From: Pseudorasbora parva
Lineage: Eukaryota > Chordata > Actinopteri > Cypriniformes > Gobionidae
Assembly (NCBI RefSeq): GCF_024679245.1
Contig: NC_090174.1
Span: 19,470,933-19,534,932 of the forward strand
Direction: 5' to 3'
DNA length: 64,000 nt
The notes below the pieces were generated by a model, which worked only from the letters and a program-made list of their open reading frames with translations, ran no database searches and had not been told where the DNA came from. This document shows positions 21,990-34,900 of the stretch, in pieces (the first letter of the stretch is position 1; each line of letters begins with the position of its first letter). The position numbers were made by a program, and so were the translations under genes.

Positions 21990-22160
21990 AACGGGGATGT
22001 CATCACTACATCAAGGGATCCCCTGTAATTATTATCTTGTAAACAGGTTTAATTGTGATATTGAAATATTTTGTGCATTTTGTGGCTTACATGTTGAAAA
22101 ATTTTATCATTTGTTTTGGAGTTGTCCTTGTTTGTTTTTGGTCAAATTTCTGTACTTTTA
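21990..22160 (+). pseudogene. LINE ORF2 C-terminal fragment (CCHC knuckle)
   Basis: In one frame the sequence reads CAFCGLHVEKFYHLFWSC, that is C-x2-C-x8-H-x4-C. This matches the C-terminal zinc-knuckle-like motif of L1-clade ORF2 proteins, including the typical H-L-F-W core. The frame ends soon after. It is a very short fragment, with no reverse transcriptase attached, and could be coincidental. Confidence 0.4.
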
Positions 22161-22164
22161 TTAA

Positions 22165-22560
22165 AGGGTTAGTTCACCCAAAAATGAAATCTATGTCAAT
22201 AATGACTGACCCTAATGTTGTTCCACACCCGTAAGACCTCCATTCATCTTCAGAACACAGTTTAAGATATTTTATATTTAGTCCTATAGTGTATCTAAGT
22301 GTATAGGCACACTCTACTGTCCATGTCCAGAAAGGGAATACAAACATCATCAAAGTAGTCCATGTGTGACATCAGTTAGTTAATTAGAATCTCTTGAAGC
22401 ATCGCAAATACATTTTGGTCCAAAAATAAAAAACTATGACTTTATTGAGCATTGTCTTCTCTTCCACGTTTGTTTTCAAACCTCAAATAAAGATTCAAAC
22501 AGTCATGAATTGTCACGTGATTTCAGCAGTTTGACACGCGATCCAAATCATTAATCAATA
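22165..22560. mobile_element. Truncated half of the long-inverted-repeat TTAA element
   Basis: Following TTAA at 22,161-22,164, it starts AGGGTTAGTTCACCC and continues with the same arm sequence as the elements at 33,505 and 59,345, through 'attttggtcc', 'gactttattgagc' and the central 'tttgacacgcgatcc' portion. The second arm is missing. Confidence 0.75.
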
Positions 22561-23849
22561 CGTTGATACAACTACGGGCACTGGGAATGCGCACAACAAT
22601 ATCGCTTCATTTAATTACCGTATTTGCATTATTGTAAGGGTAGGTTTAGGGTTGGGGTAGGTGTAGACGTTAATAAAACACATCTGTTAAGTAGCAAATG
22701 TATTTAATTTTATTTTATTGTGAGATTTTGCCTCACCTCCTACGACTGCTATACACCTTCCAGCCACAACTCTTCTTCTCCATTTTAGTGTATTTCTGTG
22801 GCAGAATTACAGCCCCACACACTGGCCTGGCATGTATACTACATCGTTTTGAGTCGGTTTCGGTGATCTTTTGTAGACGCAGATATTTCTTGAAACAAGG
22901 GGGGTTCTGTATAGGCTACACAATCATGGGGAGACTGATGACTTGACAATTGTCCAAAATACAACCATTGACACCTTGCACAAGGAGGGCAAGACACAAA
23001 AGGTCATTGCAAAAGAGGCTGGCTGTTCACAGAACTCTGTGTCCAAGCACATTAATAGAGGCGAAGGGAAGGAAATGATGTGGTAAAAAAAAGTGTACAA
23101 GCAGTAGGGATAACCACACCCTGTAGAGGATTGTGAAACAAAAAAAAAAAACATTCAAAAATGTGGGGGAGATTCACAAAGAGTGGACTGCAGCTGGAGT
23201 CGTTGCTTTAAGAACCACTACACACAAGCGTATGTAAGGAGGGTTTCAGCTGTCACATTTCTTGTGTCAAACCACTCTTGAACAACAGACAGTGTCAAAA
23301 GTGTCTCGCCTGGGCTAAAGACAAAAAGGACTGCTGAGTGGTCCAAAGTTATGTTTTTTGATGAAAGTAAATTTTGCATTTCCTTTGGAAATCAGGGTCC
23401 CAGAGTCTGGAGGAAGATAGGAGAGGCACACAATCCACTTTGCTTGAGGTCCAGTGTAAAGTTTCCATAGTCAGTGATTGTTTGGCATACCATGCCATCT
23501 GCTGGTGTTGGTCCACTGTGTTTTCTGAGGTCAAAGGTCAATGCAGCCGTATACCAGGAAGTTTTAGAGCACTTCATGCTCTAAAACTTTTTCTGGACTT
23601 TAACCCCAGAAAATCTATGGTGTATTGTGAAGAGGAAGGTGCGATTATGCCAGACCCAAAAATGCAGAAGAGCTGAAGGCCACTATCAGAGCAACCTGGG
23701 CTCTCATAACACCTGAGCAGTGCCACAGACTGATCGACTCCATGCCATGCTGCTTTGCTGCTGTAATTCAGGCAAAAGGAGTCCCAAGTATTGAGTGCTT
23801 GTATATGCACATACTTTTCATGTCCATACTTTTTAATTGGCCAAGCTCA

Positions 23850-25267
23850 AGAAAACCCAAAATTAGCATATAATGAAAAGGTTCTCTAAACGAGCTATTA
23901 ACCTAATCATCTGAATCAACAAATTAACTCTTAACACCTGCAAAAGATTCCTGAGGCTTTTAAAAACTCCCAGCCTGGTTCATTACTCAAAACCGCGATC
24001 ATGGGTAAGACTGCCGACCCAACCCTGTCCAGAAGGCCATCATTGACACCCTCAAGCGAGAGGGTAAGACACAGAAAGAAATTTCTGAACGAATAGGCTG
24101 TTCCCAGAGTGCTGTATCAAGGCACCTCAGTGGGAAGTCTGTGGGAAGGAAAAAGTGTGGCAAAAAACGCTGCACAACGAGAAGAGGTGAACGGACCCTG
24201 AGGAAGATTGTGGGGAAGGACCGATTCCAGACCTTGGGGGACCTGCGGAAGCAGTGGACTGAGTCTGGAGTAGAAACACCCAGAGCCACCGTACACAGGC
24301 GTGCAGGAAATGGGCTACAGGTGCCGCATTCCCCAGGTTAAGCCATTTTTGGGCTACAAAGAAGCAGCACTGGACTGTTGCTCAGTGGTCTAAAGTACTT
24401 TTTTCGGATGAAAGCAAATTTTGCATTTGCAGAATAAATTTTGCATGTTACTCGGAAATCAAGCTGCCAGAGTCTGGAGGAAGACTGGGGAGAAGGAAAT
24501 GCCAAAATGCCTGAATCCAGTGTCAAGTACCCACAGTCAGTGATGGTCTGGGGTGCCATGTCAGCTGCTGGTGTTGATCCACTGTGTTTTATCAAGGGCA
24601 GGGTCAATGCAGCTAGCTATCAGGAGATTTTGAAACACTTCATGCTTCCATCTGCTGAAAAGCTTTATGGAGAGGAAGATTTCGTTTTTCAGCACGACCT
24701 GGCACCTGCTCACAGTGCCAAAACCACTGGTAAATGGTTTACTGACCATGGTATTACTGTGCTCAATTGGCCTGCCAACTCTCCTGACCTGAACCCCAAA
24801 GAGAATCTGTGGGATATTGTGACGAGAAAGTTGAGAGACGCAAGACCCAACACTCTGGATGAGCTTAAGGCCGCTATCGAAGCATCCTGGGCCTCCATAA
24901 CACCTCAGCAGTGCCACAGGCTGATCGCCTCCATGCCACGCCGCATTGAAGCAGTCATTTCTGCAAAAGGATTCCTGACCAAGTATTGAGTGCATAACTG
25001 AACATAATTATTTTAAGGTTGACTTTTTTTTGTATTAAAAACACTTTTCTTTTATTGGTCTGATGAAATATGCAATTTTTTTTGAGACAGGAATTTTGGG
25101 TTTTCATGAGCTGTATGCCAAAATCATCAGTATTAAAACAATAAAAGACCTGAAATATTTCAGTTTGTGTGCAATGAATCTAAAATATATGAAAGTTTAA
25201 ATTTTATCATTACATTATGGAAAATAATGAACTTTATCACAATATGCTAATTTTTGAGACAGACCTG
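23850..25267 (+). mobile_element. Tc1-family transposon B, left end truncated, transposase pseudogene
   Basis: A Tc1/mariner element whose right end is GACCTG followed by TA at 25,268. The transposase starts with an ATG at 24,001 but is frameshifted within the first 20 codons. The DNA-binding half resumes around 24,141 (ERTLRKIVGKDRF). The longest intact piece is 24,441-24,989 (182 codons), holding the second and third catalytic acidic residues of the DD34E triad: the Asp in FQHDLAPAH and the Glu in NSPDLNPKENLWD. The left terminal repeat is missing, lost where it abuts transposon A. It is about the same family as the inverted copy at 35,054-36,569. Confidence 0.85.
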
Positions 25268-25344
25268 TATATATCCACACACACGTTCACACATACAGGG
25301 AATCACTGTGGTGGACAGTAGGGACACACACTGAGGCCAGATGC

Positions 25345-25346
<2 letters not shown>

Positions 25347-25430
<84 letters not shown>
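25347..25430. repeat. (CA)n microsatellite
   Basis: A CA array of about 80 bp between the end of transposon B and the isolated transposon A terminus. Further CA-rich runs follow at 25,513-25,533 and 25,620-25,668. Confidence 0.95.
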
Positions 25431-25431
<1 letters not shown>

Positions 25432-25441
25432 ACACGTAGGT

Positions 25442-25580
25442 GCAGGTCATATAATTAGAATATCAATAATTCCATTCAAAAAGTGAAACTTGTATATTAT
25501 ATTCATTCATTACACACACACACACACACACACTGATATATTTCAAATGTTTATTTCTTTTAATTTTGCTACATGAGTCA
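25442..25580 (+). mobile_element. Orphan left terminus of Tc1 family A
   Basis: GTGCAGGTCATATAATTAG and the following hundred bases repeat the left end at 21,601-21,740 in the same orientation, with small deletions. At the position where copy A reads 'tacacacagactg', this copy has an expanded CA run (25,513-25,533). Confidence 0.75.
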
Positions 25581-25993
25581 TCACTCTCACCTTTTTCAGG
25601 GTATTGATTCTGAAAATCCACACACGCAGGCACACACCCAAACACACACACGCGCACACACACACACAAAGATATTAGAACATTATGTTGATATTTAACA
25701 AATTAAACAAAATTAATTATGAAAACAATATCTGTGGATTTTTTTAAACTATGAATCTGTTCTACTTTAGACCTAGCCTATGCAGTTTTATACATTTCCG
25801 TTTTGCTTTCTTTTCTCCACCAAAGTGGGGGTGACCAAGGTGCTTTCAAAACTACATTTGGGATAAACATTCTTTAACCACTGACAAACTGTGACCTTAT
25901 TTCCTCTGCAGTTTAACTAATATTTAACATTACTAATAACTATATTTAACATTTTTAAGAAATTGAATATTTATTTTATAAATAATTGCTTTA

Positions 25994-28900
25994 TTAAAAC
26001 GGCTTCATTTTTTCCCCCACAGAAACACTTGATGGATTCTTATGAACATGAAAGCTATTTTTGGATTGGTCTTTGCTGAATGTCTCTTTAACCTCAATTG
26101 GTTTTGAAACATTTTCCTCGGAGTTCAACTGTGATACATGGCACAAACTAAATGTGGGTGTTGCGCTCTCTTTTTTTTGCTCTTCTGAGTAATGCACAGG
26201 GTCACAGGATGACTTTTCTTTTTCACCAGACTCTGTTTGCTGTAGTTGAACACTTGAGTCAGGCCTACTGCTTTCTTGGCAGTGTGACTCTTGGCTTGAC
26301 CTCGAGCCACAATGTGGAGTACATATAAGGTGCTTCATGACCACAGAAGGGTTCTGTGGAGCTACAGAGCGTTTTGAGCGTGAGGTCTTGGGTTTGTGAG
26401 TTCTTTTAGATGGCTTAAGCTTCCTCGAGGGTAAGAGCTCTCGTGATGAATTGATGTGTGGTCTGTTGAGATCTGCCTGGCTGCTGTCAGACATCATGGT
26501 CTCATTGGTGCAGGAAGAAATGAGCTCCAGGCCTCGAGGGTCCCCCATTGAGCTGCTACATGAGGCATCACCCTCACAGTTCTTCTGCATTTTCAAGGTG
26601 TTATGCTTCTGAAAATCAAATACAGCATTTTGCACTGAATTAGCTCTATTAACAGTTTATGTATCTTTTTGTTTTTAAAAAAGAAAACTACATTATTTGC
26701 ATTGACATGTTTGTCAGTAGTGAATGTAGGTCAACCAGCAGTGGCTAATTCACCCTTCCTTTGGGAACCTCCTATAGGTCTTTAGAAAGCAGTTTTCAAA
26801 TGGTCTGGTTATGATTTGTCATGTCACATACGTCACATGTATATTTGTAGTCCTTAAAGATGGGGTAAGTGTTATTTCAAAACCGTTTTAAAAAACGGAC
26901 TCAGGCCGAGTGCAATAACAAACTTAGAGCCAATCAGCAGGTAAAGGGCATTGTAAAGGGCGTCTCTACGATTGATGGTGAGAAGGGAGCGCTCAGTGCA
27001 CGTCATTATTCAAAACACACGAGTCACACATAATAACGGACATTAGCCGAGAACTAATATATGCTGGCTTTTGCTTGAATATGCTTGTGCGTCATGTTTG
27101 CTTGTTTTTCCATTTGCGATCGTATTGTCGCTCACTTCAGCAATGATAAAGACCCGTTCATTTCCACACCGTATGGAGCATCTAAGTCTTCTCAATGCCT
27201 GTTTCAAGCATCAGCTCACAAAATGTGTCCAACAAGTAAACTACTATACTCCGAATACATGTTTGTTTCCTCTTTTCATGATCTATATAACCCTTATCCG
27301 ATCATAATTGTAATATGTCATTAGCTGGACTATTGAGCATGTGAACGACGTGTTTACATAGAAAACAATGTAAAAATAGTGCATTGGAATAGAATAACAT
27401 CCCTTTGTGAGCATAGGAGACTTATTTCAAAAACATGACCCCAAACATTTCAACAGCAGTGTAAACATTTAAAAAACTTCATGTTTGAGGTATGGCTGTG
27501 TATAATTAATGGCAAATCAGACTGGCCATTACATTTTTTGAATGTGTCACTTTTACACCCGTATTATTATAGTACAGGCAGCACTGTAGCTCAATATTCC
27601 CAAGGTCCCCAGTTCGAGTCCATGCTGAGTCAGGAGGCCTTTCTGTGTGGAGTTTGCATGTTCTCCCTGTGTCTGCATGGGTTTCCTCTGGGTTTCCACC
27701 ACAATCCAAAAACAGTAGGGTGATTTTGACACCTTTTGCCAATAAGATGACTTAAGATGACAAAAAGTGTCCCAGTCAACCTGAATTAACCCAATGGCAA
27801 TAGGCGAATTGGAGATGCTAAATTGTCCGTAGGTGTGAGTGTCAGTGATGCGCGGGTCAATGTAAAAACACCCCGCAGCCGGCCAAGGTTTTCAACTAAC
27901 CCGTCCACAACTCGGACCGCAAAAAATAAAATATTGTACCCGACCCGCTTTGTAACCCACATTTTTTAAAAGTATTAAATGCTCCCTGTCATGATATCAA
28001 TTAATTCAGCCTGTGGAGGAGAGAAATGTTTCAGGCCCTGACGTAATGCGCTCAGAGGTGCAGTGGCGAGAGCAGGCAGTTCTTGAGGCGGCCCATCATT
28101 TTCCATTTTAGCTGTCTAGATTATTAATGAATGCGATGTTTATGTTTTGACCCTTCTTGGAGAATTCATCAGCAGGTCAACTGAGAGAAAGCCCACTTTT
28201 GGTGAAGTGTGAAATCCCTTAGGAGGGCAAAGTCGCAAACCGTTATTTTTCTGAATGCTGTATGATATAGCCAAGTGTTATGTAATTAAGGTAAATTGAT
28301 TGATTTATTCATTTATTTAGTTTAGTTTTTTTAACAATTAAGATGCTGCATTCATTTATCCATTCTAATCGAAGTGTGTGTCTCTCCCCTGACTTTCCCA
28401 ACAAAAATCCCGCCAAATTGGTTCAATAGCACTGCTCAGTTCAACGTTTTGGGAAATCAGACATTTTGTCCCGCGTCATCTTTATTTCAAACGACTCAAC
28501 TGACCGCGACCCGAATATCCTAAAAAATATTTTTGGATGACTCTTAACCGCGGGTAAACATTTTGGATCAAACCAACCCAATTTTGGATCAATCGCATCA
28601 CTGGTGAGTGTGTGTGTGTGAGTCCCAAGCCATATAATGGGGATGGTTGGGGTAAGACCTTGCGACCTACCCTGGAAAATCATTCCCAAAAAATTCATGG
28701 CAAGTCTGATCATGAATGATTGTAGCATTATAGATTTCAGATTTGCCCACCTCTTAAATGCAACGCACATTAAGGGAAAAATTGACTACTGTCAAATGAC
28801 TAAATCCATAATTTTCATTACCTGTAAATTCTGGAAGTGCATAAGAGACCTGCAGTGAGTTTCCCATGCAGACGACTCAAAGTGGTAGAATTTATGACAC

Positions 28901-31900
28901 AGCTTACAGAGGAAACCAGCGACAGGCACCACAAAATTAGTGCCTGAGGGTCAGAAAGCAGAACTGTTTAGTAACTCGGAAACTGTTCTTAGACAATCTA
29001 GGGGTGTGGTTGGAGATGTGGACTCACCATATTGTGTGTCTGGATCATATGTCTTACAATCAATCGTCTCTTCAGGAGCAATCTCCCTATGAGCAGGAGG
29101 CTATGAACAAATTCAAATAAAAACTCAAATACAATAAGTACAAAAGAAACTCAAATTTAGAAGAGCACATGAACTCATGCAACTAACCTTCTCGACCACT
29201 GCAACCTCTTCTTCATTTCTATCCTCCTCATAATCATCTTCCCCTTCAAAGCAGCCAATAGCATCCACTGTTATGAGCTCCTCCATAACCTCTGGGTCGC
29301 CCTCATTTCTTAACTGTAGCAAATGTGTTAAGAGCAATGTCTTATTGATGTAATTTAATACATTTTATATTCAAATATCTACAAAATACACACAACAACC
29401 TCTTGGACCCTCTGTTTGTGCTCAGGAGACTTCATATGCTCAACAAACTTGCGAGGAGTCCTAAAGTGGCGCTCACACAGGGTACAGAAAGGTCTCGAAG
29501 ACACTTTTGCCATCTAATGAGACAAGACAGCATTTTCATACAGTCAGTGGTTTAAACTCTACAATTATATGTGGACTTTTTTTAACTGATTATGGTGATT
29601 TTTGTTTTGTTAATGTTAAGATCACCTTATGTTTCTTTGTTCGTCTGTGCTCGATGAGGTCACCAGAAAAACGACACTGACAGGTAGGACACCAGCGCTG
29701 ATGACCCATCCTCCTCTCTCTGTTACAAAATAAAATAAAATAGGTCTTCTAAAATAGGAATTATAATCAGAAGGAGCTTTCTGTTCACAAGCACATGAGG
29801 AATTTGTATATTCCTTCTATATACATTTGTATATAGTATATAAAGTGTTATGCTCGCATTTCCTTTAAACTATACCTGCAATGAAACTATACTCTAAATG
29901 TGAGTTAAATTCACTATAGGGTCAGTTAGATAAAAAAAAAAAAAAAAAAGGTTTATTAATTTTTATTCAGCAAAGATACATTAAACCAATTAATGGTGAC
30001 AATAAAGATTGTTGCAAAAAATGTATATTCTTTTTTAAAGTTTTTGATTGGTGAAATATACAACTATCAGGCATAACAATATGAGGTGAAGTGAATGACA
30101 CTGATTATCTCTTCATCATGCCACCTCTTAATGGGTGGAATATATTAGACAGCAAGTGAACAATTTGTCCTTAAAGTGGATGTGTTAGAAGATTGAAGGA
30201 TTCTTTTAGCAGGATAATGTGCCCCACCAAAAAGCAAATGTTTCAGGAATGGTTTTGAGGAGTACAAAGAGTTTGAGGTACTGAATTGGCCTCCCTGTGG
30301 GATGTGATGAACAAACAAGTCCGATCCATGGAGGCCCTACCTCGCAACTTACAGGACTTAAAGGATCTGCTGCTAATATCTTGGTGCTAGATACCACAGC
30401 ACAGCACCCTGAAGGGGTCTAGAGGAGTCCATGCCTTGATGGGTCAGGGCTGTTTTTGCAGCAAAAGGGGGACCAACACAATATTAAGTCAATGTTATGC
30501 CTGATCGGTATATGAAAACAAAGATTACAATTCTATGAACTTGGCATATGCTCTTTTTTATTTTTCATTTTATTTTGGATCTCTCAAACTGTCATTGGTT
30601 CAACAATTAACACAGAGTTACAGTGTTCATTTATGGTTATGAGTAAGTCAAACTATTAAAAATTCACCCTAAACCTTTAAAGTGTGGAGAGCATCACTTG
30701 CCTGTTTGTTTTCTGAAGGGACTCCTGGGATTGGGGTAAAAGTGTGGCCAGACAGGTGTTACTCACATGCTGGATTTCCATCATACGTTGCTGATGATCT
30801 AAACTAATCATGTGAGTCTGGAAGCCCTGCAGAGATCAGCACATTGATCAATACCATGATCAACTGACTCCTCTCCTAATTTACATTAGAGTCAAGTCTT
30901 ACTTGCTGGTCAGGACAGGTGATGTTGCAAATGTAGCAGGTGAATTTGACCGTGTGTTTGCTTCTCTCTTTCTCCCCATCATGGCCTGCACCTGCTGCAA
31001 TCTCCTCAGGTGAAGTGCTGAAGGCTCGACTCTCACTGCTACGCTGGATAGTAACCTTCAGAGACGTACCAACACCCTGCACCTGAACGACAAGTATTGG
31101 AGGTTTAATGCAATATAAGCTCTTGCTGATTAAGTGTTCTCTTGAGGTGGAGTTCTTTTCAAGGCAGATTTAATTGTTATGATATAACATCTATGGGTGG
31201 AGCATCATGATTTAAAGTTACATCATGTACCTTTCTGATATCCTGGATTACCAGGTTTACAAGCTCATGAGAGAAACTGAAAGACAGCTCTACACAGACA
31301 CAGTAAGTGATTCTATAACGTCAGTCTTATGCGTACACTACCCTTTCAAAGTTTGGGGGACACAAATGGACAACAAAAAATCAAAGATCTCAAAATCATA
31401 CATTCACTGCTGGAGAGGGTTCAAATATGCAAAAGAGGCTGGAAAACTTAAGAGTTTGCAAAACCTGGAGGATTTTTCTAAAGAACATTGGGCAGTTTAT
31501 TTGCCCAGAACAAACAAGGGACTCATGAACAGCCATCACAAAACAAAAAACAAAAAACAAAAAACAGCCATGGATCATCCAGGTAACTACACACAGTACT
31601 GATGAGAATCAATGGTTGATACACTTTTGAATGGGTAATTTTTAATAAATTCAGCCTTTTTTTTTTGTCTTGTGGAGTATATTTAAAATATATATATATG
31701 TAAAATATCTCATTCAGGGCAGCACTAAATAAAAAACAACAGATTTTTGTATGGTCTCTTTCATTTTGTTCAAATTATTCATATTTTCACATATTCTGCA
31801 AACAGCTCACATACAGTGGGGCAAAAAAGTATTTGTCAGCCATTTGTGCAAATTCTCCCACTTAAAAATATGAGAGAGGCCTGTTATTTTCACCATAGGT

Positions 31901-34900
31901 ACACTTCAACTATGAGAGACAGAATGAGAGAAAAAATGAAGAAAATCACATTTTGAAGAATTTTTTGGCAAATTATGGTGGAAAATAAGTATTTGGTCAC
32001 CTTCAAAATAGCAAGATTTCTGGCTCTCACAAACCTGTAACTTCTTCTTTAAGAGACTCCTCTGTCCTCCACTCGTTACCTGTTTTAATGGCACCTTTTT
32101 GAACTAGTTATAAGTATAAACACCCCCTATCCACAATATCAAACAGTCAGACTCCATACTCCACTATGGCCAAGACCAAAGAGCTGTCAAAAGACACCAG
32201 AAACAAAACTGTATACCTGCACCAGGCTGGGAAGACTGAATCTGCAATAGGTAAGCAGCTTGGTGTGAAGAAATCAACTGTGGGAGCAATTATTAGAAAA
32301 TGGTAGACATACAAGACCACAGATAATCTCCCTTGATCTGAGGCTCCACACAAGATCTCACCCCGTGGGGTCAAAAGGATCACAAGAACGGGCAAAAATC
32401 CAAGAACCCCACAGGGTAACTGAGTGAATGACCTGCAGAGAGCTGGGCTACCATCAGTAACACAATATTTCACCAGGGACTCAAATCCTGCAGTGCCAGA
32501 CGTGTCCCCCTGCTTAAGCCAGTACATGTCCAGGCCTGTCTGAAGTTTGCTAGAGAGCATATGGATTATCCAGATGAAACCAAAATATAACTGGTAAATG
32601 GTATATTTGGTAAATAGTAAAAACTTGTCGTGTTTGAAGGAGAAAGAATGATGAGCTGCACCATATCTACTGTGAACTATGGAGGTGGAAACATCATGCT
32701 TTGGGGCTGTTTTTTGCAAAGGGATCAGGGTGACTGATCCGTTCAAAGGAAAGAATGAATGGGGCCATGTATCTTGAGATTTTGAATAAAAACCTCCTTT
32801 CATCAGCAAGGGCTTGAAGATGAAGTGTGGCTTGATCTTTCAGCATGACAATGATACCAAACACACCGCTCGGGCAACGAAGGAGTGGCTTGGTGTGAAG
32901 CATTTCAAGGTCCTGAAGTGGCCTAGCCAGTCCTCAGATCGTAACCCCATAGAAAATCATGGAAAATCTGTGTTGCCCAGCCACAGCCCCAAAACACCAC
33001 TGCTCGAGAGGAGATCTGCATGGAGGAATGGGCCAAACTACCAGCAACAGTGTGTAAAAACCTAATGGCGACTTACTGAAAATGCTTGACCTCTGTCATT
33101 GCCAACAGAGGGTATATAACAAAGCACTGAGATTACCTTTTGTTATTGACCAAATGCTTACAAATAAATTCTTTACAAATCAGACAATGTGATTTATTCT
33201 CATTCTGTCTCTAATAGTTGAAGTGTACCTATGATGAAAATTACAGGTCTCTCTCATCATTTTAACTAGGAGAACTTGCACAATTGGTGACCCACTGTAT
33301 TTTTTCTTGCAACTAAACTGATATTATTGGGAATCTTCAGAGGTAAAGATGGAAATATGATGCTATGATACTGCACCTCTGCTGCTCTGTTCTGATCAAC
33401 ACTGTCTTCTTCAAGTTGTGCAGAGCTGTTATCATCCTCTGCATCAGGGGAAATAAAATTATGTTCAACATTTCAACAAGACCCAGTGGTATATAATATG
33501 TTAAAGGGTTAGTTCACCCAAAAATGAAATGTATGTCATTAATGACTCACCCTAATGTTGTTCCATACTCGTAAGACCTCTGTTCATCTACGGAACACAG
33601 TTTTAGCTATTTTATATTTAGTCTGAGAGCGTATCCAAGTGTATGCAAACTATATTGTCCATGTCCAGAAAGGTAATAAAAACATAATCAAAGTAGTCCA
33701 TATGAGACATCAGTTAGTTCATTAGAATCTCTTGAAGCATCGAAAATACATTTTGGTCGAAATATACAAAATACATAGTGTGCATACACTTGGATACGCT
33801 CTCGGACTAGATATAAAATATCTTAAACTGTGTCTGAAGATGAATGGAGATCTTACGGGTGGGGAACAACATTAGGGTGAGTCATTAATGACATAAATTT
33901 CATTTTTGGGTGAACTAACCTTTAAAGTTGCAGAGTTTATAGCAGTATAATTTTAATAAAAGAGAGAGACTTTTTTCAAGGGATTTGTAGTTTGCCTGAG
34001 GCTAAAGAGACAAATATAGCATGCTGCACACAGTCACTAAATACCGTCATGGTCTGAAACTTTTGCAGAGTTTGATTTTGGTGGCTGCTGTATCTTATCT
34101 CCTTTTGGAGACTCTTCCCTCGGTTCATTTGGCCTGTTCAAAATACACAGGGAAGTTTTGTGAGTACGTCACTTGAAACACAAAAACAACCTCATTCATT
34201 TTAGTCTGTCTGCAGTGATATTACCTTGATCAATAGCAGGATATATCAAGATGCCAAACCAAACCGCTTTTAGCAATAACAGTAAAATCAAGATTACCTC
34301 TGACCTTTGTGCTTTTTCAAGGGGGGCTCTGCTTGTTCTGGGACTGAAGAATGAATTTGTCCAACTGTACCTTTTTAGGGCATGAGAAAGAACATCCAAT
34401 TTATTTATTGTGGATCTTTAGATAGAATTAGATGAAAACGCATTTTATAATAAAAACACAACTGGTTAATAGACTACTGTAAGTAGAGCTATCTCCTCAA
34501 ATGTTTAGTGTGTACTACTACTCACCCCCTTTTTCCATGCCTGATTCAGTGTTCATTTTTCTTGTCTGTCCATGACTTTTTCCAGCTATGTTTAACACAT
34601 TCTCCTTCTGTAATGTAAATATAATGTAAAAGCCATTTACAACAAACTGTCAAAATTACAATATACCATTTAATACATTAACAAAGATTTCATCTTCTTC
34701 AGTGAATAACTAATGCCATCTGACAAGATGTTCAATTTTTTGGGTCATTTTCATCCCTAGTGTGTCCATATGAATACACAGTTTCAGATCAGAAATTAAA
34801 TAATAAATTACATACAACTTATTGTTACAAAACTGTATGTCTTTCTTTCTTATGTGGAACACAAAATAAATTAAGAAATGTTTTTTTCCAATCATATTTT

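Larger units (their letters stand above)
21603..23830 (+). mobile_element. Degenerate Tc1-family transposon A (left end plus decayed transposase), with nested repeats
   Basis: The element begins at a TA with CAGGTGCTGGTCATATAA, a Tc1-type terminal repeat; the same terminus reappears at 25,442. Transposase remnants run from about 22,926 to 23,790 in several frames: the start resembles the helix-turn-helix region of Tc1 transposases, and the tail contains the usual 'TPEQCHRLIDSMP' stretch. Many frameshifts and stops make it inactive. Between the left end and the transposase lie unrelated insertions: a MITE-like segment (about 21,785-21,985), a LINE fragment and a truncated TTAA-type element. 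The right end is replaced by transposon B. Confidence 0.7.

Noticed and set aside
24561..24995. 144-codon minus-strand open frame
   Set aside because: It is the shadow of the Tc1 transposase C-terminal half encoded on the plus strand.
32147..32809. 220-codon minus-strand open frame
   Set aside because: It is antisense to the decayed Tc1 transposase at 31,814-33,297 and has no domain of its own.
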